Assembly (NCBI GenBank): GCA_039720395.1
Contig: CM077834.1
Coordinates: forward strand, 4,112,607 to 4,176,606
Reading direction: 5' to 3'
From: Liquidambar formosana
Taxonomy: Eukaryota; Streptophyta; Magnoliopsida; Saxifragales; Altingiaceae
Length of the DNA: 64,000 nt
The notes under the pieces are model-generated. The model had not been told where the DNA came from. It saw only the letters and a list, made by a program, of their open reading frames with translations, and searched no databases. Position numbers and translations under genes: made by a program. This document shows, piece by piece, positions 45,953-59,538 of this stretch. Positions within the stretch are counted from its first letter, which is position 1; each line of letters begins with the position of its first letter.

Positions 45953-46638
45953 CAGGGGTGTTAATGGTTTTGGTTAAAACCGAGAACCAAACCGAACCAA
46001 ATCGAACCAGGCGATTTGGTTTGGTTTTTTTGTCATTAGGTTTGGTTATGGTTTTAATTTTAGAAAACCAAACTCAATTGGTTTGGTTTTGGTTTTTAGT
46101 TTTAAAAAACCAAACCAAACCGAAAAAACCGAAAAAACTAAAAAATATAATATATATATATATATAAACTTAAAGTTTGTAAATTCCCAATTCTAATAAG
46201 GGTAAAATAGGTAATGGGCTTGTTTTTGTTGATTTTAAGTTTCTTATTGTTTTCTCTTTTTTAAATTGGCATGTATTAAACTAGATATTAATGTTGTGTG
46301 TATTAATGTTGTGTGTGATATTGACATGTTGATATATGTCAATATGTTTTTATTTTGATACAATGTTTGTTTTTTTTAGTTGCTAATGTAATGCTTTTAT
46401 TAAAAATGTTTTTATTTGGAGTTTGGCATGTCATTTTTTTCATTTTCAATTATTTGTTGTTACTTGATAGGTTAAAACCGAAACCGAACCGAACCAAACC
46501 GAAATATAATGGTTTGGTTTGGTTTGGTTTTTTTATAGTATGGTTTGGTTTTGGTTTGGGAGGAACAAAACCGAAATATAATGGTTTGGTTTGAAATCTC
46601 CCCTAAAACCGAACCAAACCAAACCATTAACACCCCTA
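45953..46638. mobile_element. Non-autonomous hAT element, 686 bp
   Basis: Target-site duplication GGAGAAAG at 45945-45952 and 46639-46646. Terminal inverted repeats CAGGGGTGTTAATGG and complement of TAGGGGTGTTAATGG. Copy 1 has one uninterrupted GGAGAAAG at 29493-29500, an exact empty site. The interior is mostly CCGAACCAAACC-type repeats with no transposase. Confidence 0.96.
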
Positions 46639-47774
46639 GGAGAAAGTGTTGTCACATGACAACCCAAATCTCACCATGAAACTGTTTTTTATTTTTATTT
46701 TTAATTTGGATTGTCACTTTTCATATTTTGTTATGTGTATACAATTATCCATGATTTGTTGCTACTAGATAGTAGATAACCGAAACTAAACCAATATTTT
46801 TTGGATTTGTAAAAACCAAACTGAAGTACTCTGGTTGGGTTTGAAGTTTTCACTAAAACCAAACCAAACTGAACCACAAACATGCCTAGTTGAGGGTGTT
46901 GTAGGAAGTAGAAAAATTGCATGCCTTGACTTTTTAATATCAACAAATATTGTGGGACATCCGGAAAAGGAAATGTGCTCTAACAAAACGGGATGGAGGG
47001 AGTGGTAATAAATGATAATCTTACTCCAGTTCTAGAGACAGGGAAAAATCTCTTTGTTCATTATTCATTTGCTACTAAAGCTTATCTGTTTTTAACTATT
47101 TGATTTAAGAAGGTGGATTTGTTGAAAAAAAAGCTCCAGGGACTGTTGAATGGAATCTTTTCATCATCTGTGTTGCGATTTCAAATTATTTTGTTGTCGC
47201 CTAAAATGTAGACTAGTTTTTGATGACTTGCTTAATGCATGCTGGAGTAAGTTAGCAGGTATTCAGGAGCCACCTGTAAGGGAAATTCTTGCATCAGTTG
47301 ACATGTCACTAGCTTTCAGGATTGACTTATTGCTGCTGGTTCATGTCATGTTTATTTGTCTCCCTGCCATGATTTTATGATTCTCTTCCTCATTTCTTAT
47401 TCACAATCATTTACTGGTATGTTGAGCATGAATGATTGAGTAAACATGTTCATCAAAAAAATAAATAAATAAATAAAATGATTGAGTAAACATGTTATGT
47501 CTCCTGCTCTAAGTAACTTCAAGGCTGGAATTTTCTGCTTGGATCTGAACATGGTATTTTGCTTTGGTCAGTCATGATAGTTCAATCTGAACAAGTACCA
47601 AACTGCCAGCTGAGACCTATAATATTATAAGTATTATAGAATGGTCACTGAATTTGCTCTGATATGTGGTGATATGATCATCACTTTGAAGATGAGGAAT
47701 TATTCTCGAATAAAATATTAGTGTGAACATAATGCTGTAGACTTTCACGTGACTAATTTGGCAATGTTTTGTAG

Positions 47775-48066
47775 GATGGGAATGAAGTGTTTTTCAGGAT
47801 TAAGAGAAGCACTCAACTGAAGAAGCTGATGACTGCTTACTGTGATCGGCAGTCCGTGGAGCTCAACTCTATTGCCTTCTTGTTTGATGGTCGTCGTTTA
47901 CGAGCAGAGCAGACTCCAGATGAGGTCTATCTCTCTCTCTGTCTCTCTCTCTCTTGTTTAGAGTTGGATAGTTTCTTACTTTAAAATTTTGTTGCTACAG
48001 CTGGAAATGGAGGATGGGGATGAGATAGATGCTATGCTGCACCAGACAGGTGGTGCTGTTGCCTAA
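47775..48066 (+). pseudogene. SUMO exons 2 and 3, second copy lacking exon 1
   Basis: Exon 2 (47775-47924) and exon 3 (48001-48066) keep splice sites and reading frame. They encode exactly the same residues as the full gene; the five base differences I see are all synonymous. Exon 1 and the promoter lie outside the duplication, so this copy has no normal start. It could be expressed only through a new upstream exon. I treat it as a fragment, but its coding sequence is undamaged. Confidence 0.85.
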
Positions 48067-51000
48067 TGAATGGGTATGGTAGGTATCTTTAGTAGAAGTA
48101 TAAGGAAATGATATTGTGGGATTTTTTAATAGACAATGTCTGGAGCTGTATCATTAATTAGTGAGCGAGTCGTGGTTGAACTATGCGGTTTGCAAATGTC
48201 ACTTGTTAGTAGCTTACAATTATGATCTTTGTATTGAAGCTTGCTTTTGGTTTGGAAAGTGATTTGAGGAATTGTTGCTTGTTAACACCTTCCTATTTGT
48301 ATCTGTTTTCTGCAGTTGGTATTTGTCTTTCGTCATTTATGCTTTTCCAATATTTTCAGTTGGGAACTGTATTCTCTATTCTCCACTCTTGGGGAAAAGG
48401 ATATAAAAAATGGAAATCTAGCTTACGACTATGGTCCATAGTTGTAAAAGCTGGAAATTTCCTTTTTATTTTCATGTTGTCTTAATCTGGAAGGTGTTTA
48501 TGTGAGGGTTGGGTGGGGTTGGTCGATTTTTGTGGTAGTATGGAATCCAATTCCCCCCAGAAGGAAGAAAAGCGTGATGCCCTTCGTGAAAGACTCCAAA
48601 TGGGAAGCTTCCACGGGATTGAATCAAGCATCCAAATATCCATTGCTGTACTGTACTGCTCTGTCCATGCCGTGTGAAATTTGAATTCCTTGTCTCTCGA
48701 GTTACTCTTTTTTCCCTTTTCATTAAACTTTCCACCTTGATTTGTGAGACAGATAACTGGCCAAATCAAGGTCTAATGGAGGACAATGCTTACATTGCTG
48801 GTGTTGCCGTCTGCTTCATTCATTGTGATACGGATCAGGGTAAGAGTACATTTACCAAATCTACTTATTAAATGACCATTTGAGAATAAGATGTGGGTTA
48901 GTTATTACGTCCAGTATAACCATCTGGTCATGTGCACTGCAGACCAAAAACTGCACTCATTTTTACTCAAAATCTAATTTTATAGAAATACCTATCAACA
49001 TCGTGGTTGTCAGCTTCAGCGTCTTCTCATTTTAAATGCCTTAAGACTATCAAGAAATTAGCCAACGACTCCACCAAATACTTGTGCTTGAGGCAGTCTG
49101 GTCTAAGAGGAGTTTCAGCCTATATGGCCTTGGGATGAATGGAACAAAGATCACAATGTACAATGTTCCCCGCACGTCTGTGGTGTAGAACCGACCCTTC
49201 AAAGAATATGATAACTATGTATGCGACTCATAGGGTATTATCGACAGTTTCCCCATCTCTCATCACCTGTCTTGGAGGAGGCCAATTTATGCTGATTACA
49301 ATGGTTAACTAGGATTATGCAGCTAGGATCAAATGGATTGGATGATGATATCGCCCGCTTTATATAGCCTTCTGAAAAGTACTTCTAGGTGGAAGTTGGA
49401 TTTGGGTTCTTGAGAAGGGATTTAAGAGGAAAATTTTATTAAGGGAAGTGCAATCAATAAACTTAGAATCCACCTGAAGAAACCTTAAATCCAGAAGGAA
49501 AATAAGAGAAACCCTGGAAATCATTAATATTCAACTAAGTCTACCTTTTAGCTAAGGTTTTCACTTATAGGGGACTAACCATAATTCTTTAAGAAAAACA
49601 TGAAATGAGTAGAAAAAGAAAAAATGGAAAAAATTAAACACAGTAATAGACTATAAAAATTAATAATATTTAATCCTAGAATAAAGTCTGGATCGACTAG
49701 GAGCAATTCAGCATTCTATAATGAAAGTCATTCTCAAAACAGAACTTTCTTAAAATGGCAAAATTGCAATTTTGGAAATCCAACATTGCAATTCTACTGA
49801 TTGCAATCAAAAAGTGAAAATTTCATGGAAAAGTTTTGATTTCCACATTTCCGTTCAATCTTTCGAATTTTGTGTGATTCTCAGTTTGAAGCTCTTGATA
49901 TTTATAAGTGCTGTTTTGACTTGCAATGTCACAAACTTTCGATAAGAAGTTTGGAACTACAATCAAACTACCCTTATTCAAATTTGAATCAAAACACGCT
50001 GAATCGAAACAGATTGACTGAATTAGTTCGATTTTCAGTTTTATCCTAACCAAGTTGCACCCCTTTTAACAAGCCATCAAATTAGTTTTAATTATAATAC
50101 CAGGATTTGTAATTTAAAAAAAACAAAAGGTGAAAAAGGGAGAGATCGAAGGTACAGGCTATAAATCTGAAACGATCCAATGGGATGGAGTAATACAAAA
50201 AGCATTATAGATTTTATTTTTTTAAGTAAAAAAACTAAACTTTTATTGAAAGCGGTCTTACTAACACCGCTTTCAAAAAATCGTAGTGTTTCAGTCTTTC
50301 ACTCTCACTCTCTCACCTTCGACATTCTCTCTCTCTCTCTCAACCATCGACGCCGGCGTACATGATCCCGACGAATCCGACGCCGACGAAGGCCATCATC
50401 TACGGACTTGACGCCGGCGTACACCCCTTCTACCGCCGTACTCTCTCGCCGGCACCGCCTACCTCTCATACCACCGTTCTCTCTATGCTCTTCTCTCCTC
50501 GCGAACATTTCCGCCGTTGTCGCTCGTCGTTATCAATAACTGCCGCTATTGACTATTCGCCCTTTAAAGCGTCTCTCTCCTGGCATGTGCAAGTCCAAAC
50601 TATTTTCCTATGAATCTCTATGATAATCTAATCTACACTAAAAGGTCCATGTATATATATGTATCTACACACTCATAAATTGCCAGCAAACCCCAATATA
50701 ACTGTTTGGTGATGTGTACCAGGTGTTTGATTAAATTCCCCATAGCCTTCATATCATTAAAGTGATTCTAACTTTCTTCAAGAGTTTCGAATCTTTTGGT
50801 TAGTATTTAATGCGTTGGTGATGTAGTTCTGCCTTAACCTGAATCAAAATGTAGGTCGCATTCTGTCTTGTTCAGGATCCCAAACAACAAGAATGTGGGT
50901 CAAGTGTGATGAAAAAATGAGTAGTGTTTTGTTGGGTAAAGCTTTGTGGTTGAGATAGCTGAACTTCCTGCACCGATCAAACTTCATTTTCCCAAAGAGC

Positions 51001-51295
51001 CAAAGTAATTTTGCATTACTTGAGGTTATGGTACCTATCTTCCTCAGGAGTAATCTTTCCCTTTGGATGCCCCTTTAGAAATTGTTGTTGCTTTATATTC
51101 TGGCATATTGATTGATGAGTATTTGCGTATTTGAGTTTGTGACTGGTTTGAATTAGTTGAGCTGTTAATGCCATTTCCCCCCTTGTTTCGAATATACTTT
51201 CCTAGGATCCTCATCCAATATTGGTATGTCAGTAGCGTGCGAGGGGTACTCGTGATACGATTCTTGAGTAAAAATCTAAGACTGTCATGAGATAT

Positions 51296-51340
51296 GAGAT
51301 GGATGCCATGCTGCACCAAATGGGTGGTGCTGTTGCCTAG
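51296..51340 (+). pseudogene. SUMO exon 3 remnant, copy 2
   Basis: Counterpart of 34148-34192, reading EMDAMLHQMGGAVA and stop. Carried along by the 16.5-kb duplication. Confidence 0.85.
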
Positions 51341-52212
51341 TGGGTTTGGTAGGTGGTACTGCAATAGACCAAGTTCAGTTCATAATTATTATCTGATTTT
51401 TAAATAAACGAACTCATAGTTGGTATGAAAAAAATTGTTTTTATGTATTATTTTTAGAACAAAGCTAAACTGTATAGTAGGAAAAAGAAACTTACCAAAC
51501 AGTTTAAAATCAAAATTGGATAGATTTATCCTTTGACTAGATTTTTAGGTTTGTTAGACGATCGTAAGTAAATAATATTGTGGGATTTATTAATGGACAA
51601 TGTCTGGAGCTAATTAGTCAGCCAATCGCGGTTTGCAAATGTCACTCGTTGGTAGTTTACAATTATGATCTTTGTATTGAAGCTCACTCTTTGTCTGGAA
51701 AGTGATTGGAGGAACAGTTGCTTTTTGACACCTTCCTATTCGCATCCATTTTCTGCGGTTGGGAATTGTCTTTCTATCATTTTTGGTTTTCCAGTAATTT
51801 TCAACTTGTCGTACGCCCAATGGCACTGCATTCTCTATTCCCCATTCTTGAGGAAAAGAAAATTTAGAATGGAAAATTTGCAACTATTATCCCAACTATG
51901 GTCGTAACGATGTCGTTGTAACTCTCATCATGGTGTATTTTGCCATTTCACTTGATTGATAAAATAGGCAGAGAAGAATAGACTAACATTATTGTAGGCC
52001 TCATCAGTTCTAAGAAATCATTTTCCTTTCCGTTTGGTGGACCATAGGCATGGAATTTATGAGTAGAGGAGGTCATGGATTTCTTTTGAGTAATCTAAAC
52101 TCCTAAGTCCTAATTGGTGTAGCCATTCAAGTCATAATAACAGAACAGTACGAAGCCAATTTTTCTCACGAACTGCGCAATACTTTCCAACTGGCGGGAC
52201 ATAGACCAAGAC

Positions 52213-52990
52213 TAGCGATGTTAACGGGGCCGGGTTTGGTACGGCAAGTCCTCTCTCACCCCTAAACCATTGGAATTTTTTCCGTCCCAACCTTGTCCCA
52301 AACTCACTTTGAATTTAACATCTAATTCTCATTCCCATCCCATTTAAATTTGAAAATCCTATTCCCGCCCCACCCCGCCTAGCCCAGCCCAACCCAATCT
52401 CATTTATACTTTGTACGATAAGATAGGACGGGAAAGGATAAGACAAAAAATTGATTACGTTCTATAGCATAAATTTGTTTTTAAGAAAAAATAATTGTTT
52501 ATTTTACCATATTTATTACAAGAAATTTTTTAAATTCATTCATTAAATTCATCAAACTACTTTCAATTTTCCTATATGAAAGATTAACAAAACATAACAT
52601 AACAACTAAAAAAAGTCAGTAATAACAATAATTTTTTTCAATAAAAGTGTTACAACTTCCAACAAAATGGAATAAAACAAAGAGACAAGAAAAAGAAACA
52701 TGATCCTAACAAAGCCAAAAAGTAATATAACAAATTAGAGGTATTTATATATTAAATAGCATAAGTGTATTATTATATATTAATAGAGGTATAACAGTAA
52801 AAGAGAGTAGATAATTGGAGAGGGTTCGGGACGGGTTTTTAATGAAAATCCCAACCCCGCCCCAAACCTTAACAAGTTCTTAAAAAAATCCCAAACCCGT
52901 CCCTACCCCATTAAATAATATCCCAAACCCTTCCCACTTAAAGCGGGACGGGGTGGACCCTTGAAAAAACCCATCCCATTTACATCCCTA
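52213..52990. mobile_element. Non-autonomous hAT element, 778 bp
   Basis: Target-site duplication ACCAAGAC (52205-52212) and ACCAGGAC (52991-52998), one mismatch. Ends TAGCGATGTTAACGGGG and complement of TAGGGATGTAAATGGG. Copy 1 has the empty site at about 35075-35102, where a 20-bp stretch containing ACCAAGAC is duplicated instead. Subterminal CCCCGCCC/GGGACGGG repeats, no transposase. Confidence 0.92.
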
Positions 52991-54473
52991 ACCAGGACCA
53001 CTCTTGACGATGATTTGTTGACAATCGATAGAATTTATCCCTATCCCCAACCCTGACCTTACCTAAATATCTACAAATGTGTATTTACGTTCTTTATAAG
53101 CTGGAACCAAAGATCACTTACCTAACAAATGATGTAAAATGCCATTAGACTTTCATGTCATTGGCTCAAAAACAAGAAGTTTAGTTAAATATTTTTATGC
53201 AATTTAAAGAATTAAATTCCCACATCTCTCTGCCCTGCCTTGCCTTGCCTTCCAAAAATAAAGATTTTTTTTTTTTTTTTTTTTGGCCAAACGATAAGAG
53301 AATACACATACCCAGGCAAAGTCGAAACCAAAACTTCTGCAAACCCCACATGTCAATTGGCCATGATGAGACATGCCATCAGATCCAAAGTCCATTGGCT
53401 TCCAAAAAATGAAGTTTAGGAGAACATTTTTATTGCAATTTGAAGGTTAGGGACTTAGGGTGATAAGTTGTTCTTGATCCTTACCATTTAGGAGAGTGAA
53501 ATTTAATTTATCCATTGTTAAATTTATTTGCTATGAAGTTTTAAATTTGCCTATGAAGAATTGAAGATGAGAGGAAATGGTAGTAACAAGGAGAGTTTGG
53601 GTAAACTAGCCTGCCTTTGATCGGGCAGGGGAGCGGATTTAGTCTGGTGCGCATAAGTTGGCCTAGGATACTCCTACCACAATACCAAAAAAAATATAAA
53701 TAATAAATAATAAATAAAAACTTATAATTAATGCTCAGTGCAATTAAAACCCACAATTTATATATCCACTCTCCAAATCAAATTAAAAGAAATATATTTC
53801 ATCAAAATTGAAAACTGGTAGCCTTAAGTTGTCCAATGCATGTGTTGCGGCCCATATGGTGGAAAACACGGCGGGTGATGCTAAGGGCACCAACACCATC
53901 GGCTTCCATGAAAGCTACCACTAATTAAGTTGCCGATGCCATTATCTTTTTCTTGAACCCAAAAACATCATGAAGATGATTTGTGATTGGTTGCAGCCCA
54001 TGTAGTGCTTTTGAAGTTCTGGTGCCACTTTTGTGTGCATCCTTGTGGGAAGTCGAGGCAGTGGTTGCAACTCAGATTTAATGGAGACTTCTGGGACGAT
54101 ATGCTAACTCGTGGACTGAAACAGAATACATGCTAGCTCGCGCTAGATGATGGTCCATGGAAGAGAGGGAGAGAGAGAGAGAGAGTCTCACAGGTAGATT
54201 AGTGTAGAAAATTGTACTTTAGTGAGAAAAGAGGCTAATGGATTAACTGGGTAAAAAAAAAAAAAGGTTACTTGACTAATTGCTAAATAAGTTTTATTTG
54301 CTTAACTAATGGCCAAATCTCCCTCTAAAAGGGGAAATAATACATGTATTCATAACAAATAACCCACTTAAAAAATGATAAATAGCCTTAAATAGTGACA
54401 ATGGTACGTTGTTATTTTAAAATAATATAAACCCAAGGTTCTCAACATGCAAAACTTCAACATTAAATATCTT

Positions 54474-57400
54474 TTATCGAGCCTCTAATAGCGTAATGGT
54501 GATCTCATTGTTTGAACTTGGTTCACGCTTGCCTGATGAGGAATTAGTTTCAACTAGATTTCTTTCAGTGAAAAAACCAGGTTGTTTAGGCAGAGGCAAG
54601 ACACCCTCACTACCCAACATCAGAACCACTGATGACATGCTAGGCCTATCTTCCGGATTTCGTTGTACACATAATAGAGCCACATGGATTGATCGCAACA
54701 CTTCAGATAAATTGTCTAAGTTCCCCATTGATGCATCTATCAGTTCCAAAGACCTATCCTCTATATGTAGTCTCCATGCCTGAAAATTTTGAAATTAAAT
54801 CATGTTGTTAATTGTAAGACCAACATAGAGAAATAAGTAATATTAAGAAAAACACTTACATGTCCAATAAGGTTAAGATGGTGGTCTGGATGATAGAAGC
54901 CTCTGTTTCTCTTCCCATTTACTACTTCTAGCAATAAAACACCAAAACTAAACACATCGGATTTTATAGAGTACAGTCCATCAATTGCATACTCAGGGGA
55001 CATATATCCACTACATGAAACCAATAAACAAGTAATTAAACACATTGATAAGCCATGAAATTAGATTTTTTTTTAAAAAAAACCAACATTATAAGGGGTA
55101 CCCACTATGTTCCAACCACTTTATTTGTATTTGCAGCAATTTCATTTCCACCAAAACTCCTAGCCATGCCAAAGTCAGATATTTTTGGGTTAAACTCATT
55201 GTCTAGTAAAATATTGCTTGCTTTGAGATCTCTGTGAATTATCCTTAATCGGGAATCTCGATGAAGATAAAGAAGCCCTTGAGCAATTCCATTGATGATG
55301 TGAAAACGTTTAGACCAATCTAGTAGAACGCTTCGTGTGTGATCTGCTCATGTTTTTTGCCCAAATAATTCCATTCATCAGCTAATTAAATTTTTGAATA
55401 TATTTGGAAAACGATTTGATGAGTCCATAACTAACAGAGAATCATGGAAAAGAATTCATGTGACATGTGTAACAATGAAATCAAAGCTACTCCCGCGGCA
55501 ACCCCTGTTAAATTGGATAAGAATACCAACAGAGGTTCCCCTGTTTCTTCGATTCATGCGTCACTGATACGTCATGTTGCCTAAAATTTCCCCTAATCAG
55601 GGTCTTCGATCAAAACATCACACTAGTAAAGAAAGTTTTGGAGCTTGTACGTTGAAAAGAACACTGGATTGTGTCTAATCTATTGAACTAAGTATGCAAT
55701 TATGGGAGAGATTCATACCAAAAATAAAGAAGTCCAAACTCTTGTTAGGCATGAGTTCATAGATCAATATCTTTTCATCTTCTTGAATGCAGCACCCCAA
55801 AAGTTTCACTAGATTTCGATGTTGAAGTTTGGCAATGTGAATAACTTCATTTTTGAACTCGTTAAGTCCTTGGTTAGAATTCTTTGATAACCTCTTCACA
55901 GCTATTTCTCGCCCGTCTTCCAACACACCCTAAAAAATTATCACCCCATAATATATATATAGCTAGAGTTTCAATTTTCTTTTGCAAAATCCAAAAAAAA
56001 AAAAGAAAAAAAAGAAAAAAAGGAAGTTGAATTTTGCATACAACTGTAAAATGTCACCCACCTTTTTAAATGGTTACAATTTACATATGCAAATGGGCCA
56101 TTTGCTAAAGTTTGGCAAGGTGTATTATATTATTTCTTATAAAAGAAGGAAAAGAAAATAACACTTTTATAATCCTAGGTCTGTGTCATTTGTTGGAATA
56201 ATGTTGAAGGGGGATGATGAAAAAATACCTGGTGCTTGGAGTTGGTACCATGCAAACTGGGTCACATTGAATTAGAGTAAAGTGCTTACCTTGTAGACAG
56301 GTCCAAAACCACCCTCTCCAAGCTTATTGTTAATTGAAAAGTTATTGGTTGCATTAGCTAATGTAGCCATGTCAAATGATGGTAACTCTAGATCTTCCCT
56401 TTGGCTCTCACTGGGATAACCTCTCTCTTTATTGCGTCCCACTTTTCCTGCAAAGTAGTAATTAATGCTGATGAAGATGAGCGAGAAGAAACATTCTTGA
56501 GTTAGTCTATTCCATTGCAGAAATTTAATTTCCCAGAAAAATAAAAGTGAATGACTTACGTGCTCTATTGTGCTTCTTAATCAAAACATAAAAGACCAAA
56601 GCTAGGCCCAGGAGCAGCATTGCTGCAGACAACACAGCGATGACTATGATTCGCACTCGTTCCCTCACATTAGAAGTAGCATTTATCTTCCCACTGTCAC
56701 CTTGATCTTGAACAAGGCAATTAAAATCAAGAAAACTAGCAGTTACGTTGGCAAGTAGTTAACCATTCCCCCCCCCCCTCTCTCTTTTTTAAAAAAAAAA
56801 GAAAAAAAACCATTTTTTAAGATAATAATAAAAAATTAAAAAAAAAAACATTTTACAAGACATTTACTCAGGTTGAGGATTAATTTCATACCTAGTTCTG
56901 ATGCAGCCATCCTAATGTAGATGTCTTGCCCATTTTCAGTAAACTCTCTAATATCAATTAGGTCACCAAACCATAGCAAACACCCTGTTCCTCTCTTGAT
57001 ATCTAAATTTGCGAAAGCTGTACAAGTGCAATTGTTGGAGCAAACAATCTTGCATTCCTCAAGGTTCATGCTATTATTAAACCAGGAACCCTGCGTGTCT
57101 GGCGGTTTCATCCCAGGGTACTTATTAAACCCATCTCCATTCTGGCAATCCAATGGTGTCTTTCTCACACACCCATTTGACCAATCCATCATGTCCCATT
57201 CTTTTGGGATTTTAGGCACAAACCCTTTCAGACACCCACATGTAGGAGAGTTATTGATTTTACAGTTGCCGTATGCTCCACACAATGCATAATGGTCGCA
57301 GTCATCCATTGGTTTAGCTAAGTAAAGGACCCAACCTTTGGTTCGATCAATCCACGTGAAGCGCTGCGCTATTCCACTCGGAGTCACCACCACCCTTGAA

Positions 57401-58167
57401 ACAATTGAGCTATTCACAAGCTCATAACTGTAATATATCTCTTCTTGAGAATAAACCAAATCATATTTATAAACTGGGTTTGGTCTCATTTCAGGAAAGC
57501 CACTGAACCGGATACCATTCCATGGTCCAGATCGGAGTTGCACTGTTGAACCCCTGCTCAAAAGTAATTCTGGAAATCCACGGGGATTAAGCCCATACGA
57601 AAAATCACCACGAGAAGGATCATCAGCGCTCTTCCAAGATGATATGTAACGATTCAAACCCGTCACCAAGTTCCTCCTAAGCTTCATGGTAGGCAGTAAT
57701 GTGTCACCAGGATAATCAAAACTCTGCCATAGGAAATTATTATCATCCCCATCTTTCATAACAACAAGATTCCCTGACTCCAAAAGCTTTGCGACCGGAA
57801 TCTGCGCTGCCAATCTCGATGAGTTGGAAGACCAAATGATGCTCTCGTTATGATTGAGAAGCAGGAGAATTCCTCTGTTAGTGACCTTCAATACACCTGA
57901 TTTATCCACCAGGGGCATTTCTCTGTTGGCAACCCATACTACTGTCCCGCTAGATATTTTCTTATACCATATTCCCAAGTATCGTTTCGTGGTATTACCT
58001 GGGCTGAAGAATCCTAGCTCAAAGCTTCCATCGGCTGAAACTATGGTCTCGCCGTCTCTTATGGGTCGGGAAAGAGTTATGGTATTTGTTGCAGTGGACA
58101 TTATCAAGGTGGGTAACAAAGAGAAGCAGAAAACAAGTATGGTATAGACTTCCATTGATAGATTCAT
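54474..58167 (-). CDS. S-domain (G-type lectin) receptor-like Ser/Thr kinase, copy 2, intact
   Basis: A plasma-membrane receptor kinase of the SRK/SD1 family: extracellular sensing and cytoplasmic Ser/Thr phosphorylation. Seven exons: 58167-56892, 56706-56560, 56447-56290, 55929-55719, 55343-55106, 55010-54860 and 54779-54474, total 2487 nt, 828 aa. Domains: signal peptide (about 1-24), B-lectin (about 27-155), S-locus glycoprotein/EGF-like (about 205-330), PAN (about 335-420), membrane span (about 445-465, [20 protein letters not shown]), kinase (about 510-790) and a short tail. Kinase motifs: [14 protein letters not shown] with Lys about 539, HRDLKASN with Asp about 636, DFG Asp about 654, SPEYA. 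All introns are GT-AG and the frame is intact. The start at 58167 (MNLSMEVY) is used; a second Met lies four codons in. Ligand unknown. Confidence 0.94.
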
Positions 58168-58253
58168 GATTCTAAGTTTTTTTTAAAAGGAAAACGAAGG
58201 ATGGAAAGGAAAAACTAAAAGACTTGAGGCCTCATGAGTTCCTCAAGTAAACC

Positions 58254-58271
58254 TTTATATTCAGGAGTCAA
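58254..58271 (-). promoter_or_regulatory. TATA box and W-box of receptor kinase copy 2
   Basis: TATAAA at 58259-58254 and TTGACT at 58271-58266, identical in spacing to copy 1. A leader hairpin at 58222-58248 is also shared. The promoter and first 96 codons look identical between the two genes. Confidence 0.45.
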
Positions 58272-58596
58272 CATAGTTTTTTACCAGTCTTCCAAACATG
58301 CCTTTCAATTGAGGACCAAAGGGCATGGAGACAAATCAGTATGAGATATTTGCTATTTATCATTTTCTTTTGAATAGTCCATACTCGTAATTAAAGGTAT
58401 TATTGGTCGTCTAGGTAGGAGGAACCAGTGATAGTCGATGCCGTGGGCTTGGGGGACTCATAAGAAATGAGTTGCGGTCATGCATGTGTAAGAAAGCAAG
58501 ACCAACTCTGAAAAGTATTTGTCACATGCTGAGCGAAGAAACAATGTACTCCGCAGTTTTAATTATAGCTATGAAGAATTCATATCTATATTTATA

Positions 58597-59492
58597 TCTA
58601 TACTACCTATAAAAAGATGAATGTAAGAAAAACTTTTGATTGACTAATATACCTTTATTTTAATTTTTAAATACACAACTACTCACCCTTCTGCATACAT
58701 AGAAAATATAATAATATGGAAACTATAATTCTAAAACACATACCTTAATATATAAAACACAAATAGGAATTCAAAGAAAATGGAAACTATACCATAATAT
58801 ATTATGAAACACATACTTTAATATATAAAACACAAATAGGAATTCAAAGGAAACAGAAATTATATATGGTAATGTTAGAAAAGCAATGATTATAATATAT
58901 ATATGGTACTGTTAAAGAACTACAAATTATAATATATAGTTGCCAAGACCCCATGGCCAACTCTTGCTATTCATCAAGCAACAAAAATCTGAAAAAACGA
59001 AAAGAGAGAGAGAGAGATCGAGATGAGTGTGTGTGAGAAATAAGGTAGATAGAGAGAGAGAGAGAAAGGGACAAAAGAGAGAAACAGAGAAACAAAGAGA
59101 TTTTTTTTATGTGTGTGTGTGCGTCTGTGTGTGTGTGTGTGAGAGATTCAAAAAAATTTCTCCACTGATTTTTTTATGTGTGTGTCTGTGTGCATCTGTG
59201 TGCATGCGTGTGTGTAATAAAATTGGAGAGATCTTTTTGTGTGTGTGTGTGTGCGTCTGTGTGCGTGCGTGTGTGTGTGCGCGCGCACGCGTGTGTGTAA
59301 TAAAATTGGAGATATTTCTTTTATATGGTACTGTTAGAAAAGCAATAATTATAATATATATATATGGTACTGTTAGAGAACTGCAAATTATAATATATAG
59401 TTGCCAAGACCCCAAGGCCAACTCTTGCTATTCATCAAGCAACAAAAATCTGAAAAAACGACAAGAGAGAGAGAGAGATGAGTGTGTGTGAC

Positions 59493-59538
<46 letters not shown>

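Larger units (their letters stand above)
48067..54473. other. Spacer between SUMO fragment and receptor kinase copy 2
   Basis: Collinear with 30919-36572. Includes the GC-rich patch with an 11-bp-stem hairpin (TTGAAAGCGGT...ACCGCTTTCAA, 50246-50276), the SUMO exon 3 remnant at 51296-51340 and the hAT element at 52213. No complete gene seen. Confidence 0.6.
45183..58596. repeat. Segmental duplication, copy 2 (aligned part)
   Basis: Collinear with 28674-40704, interrupted by two hAT insertions (45953-46638 and 52213-52990) absent from copy 1. The alignment resumes at 63899, after Helitron H6, and continues past the window. Confidence 0.95.
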
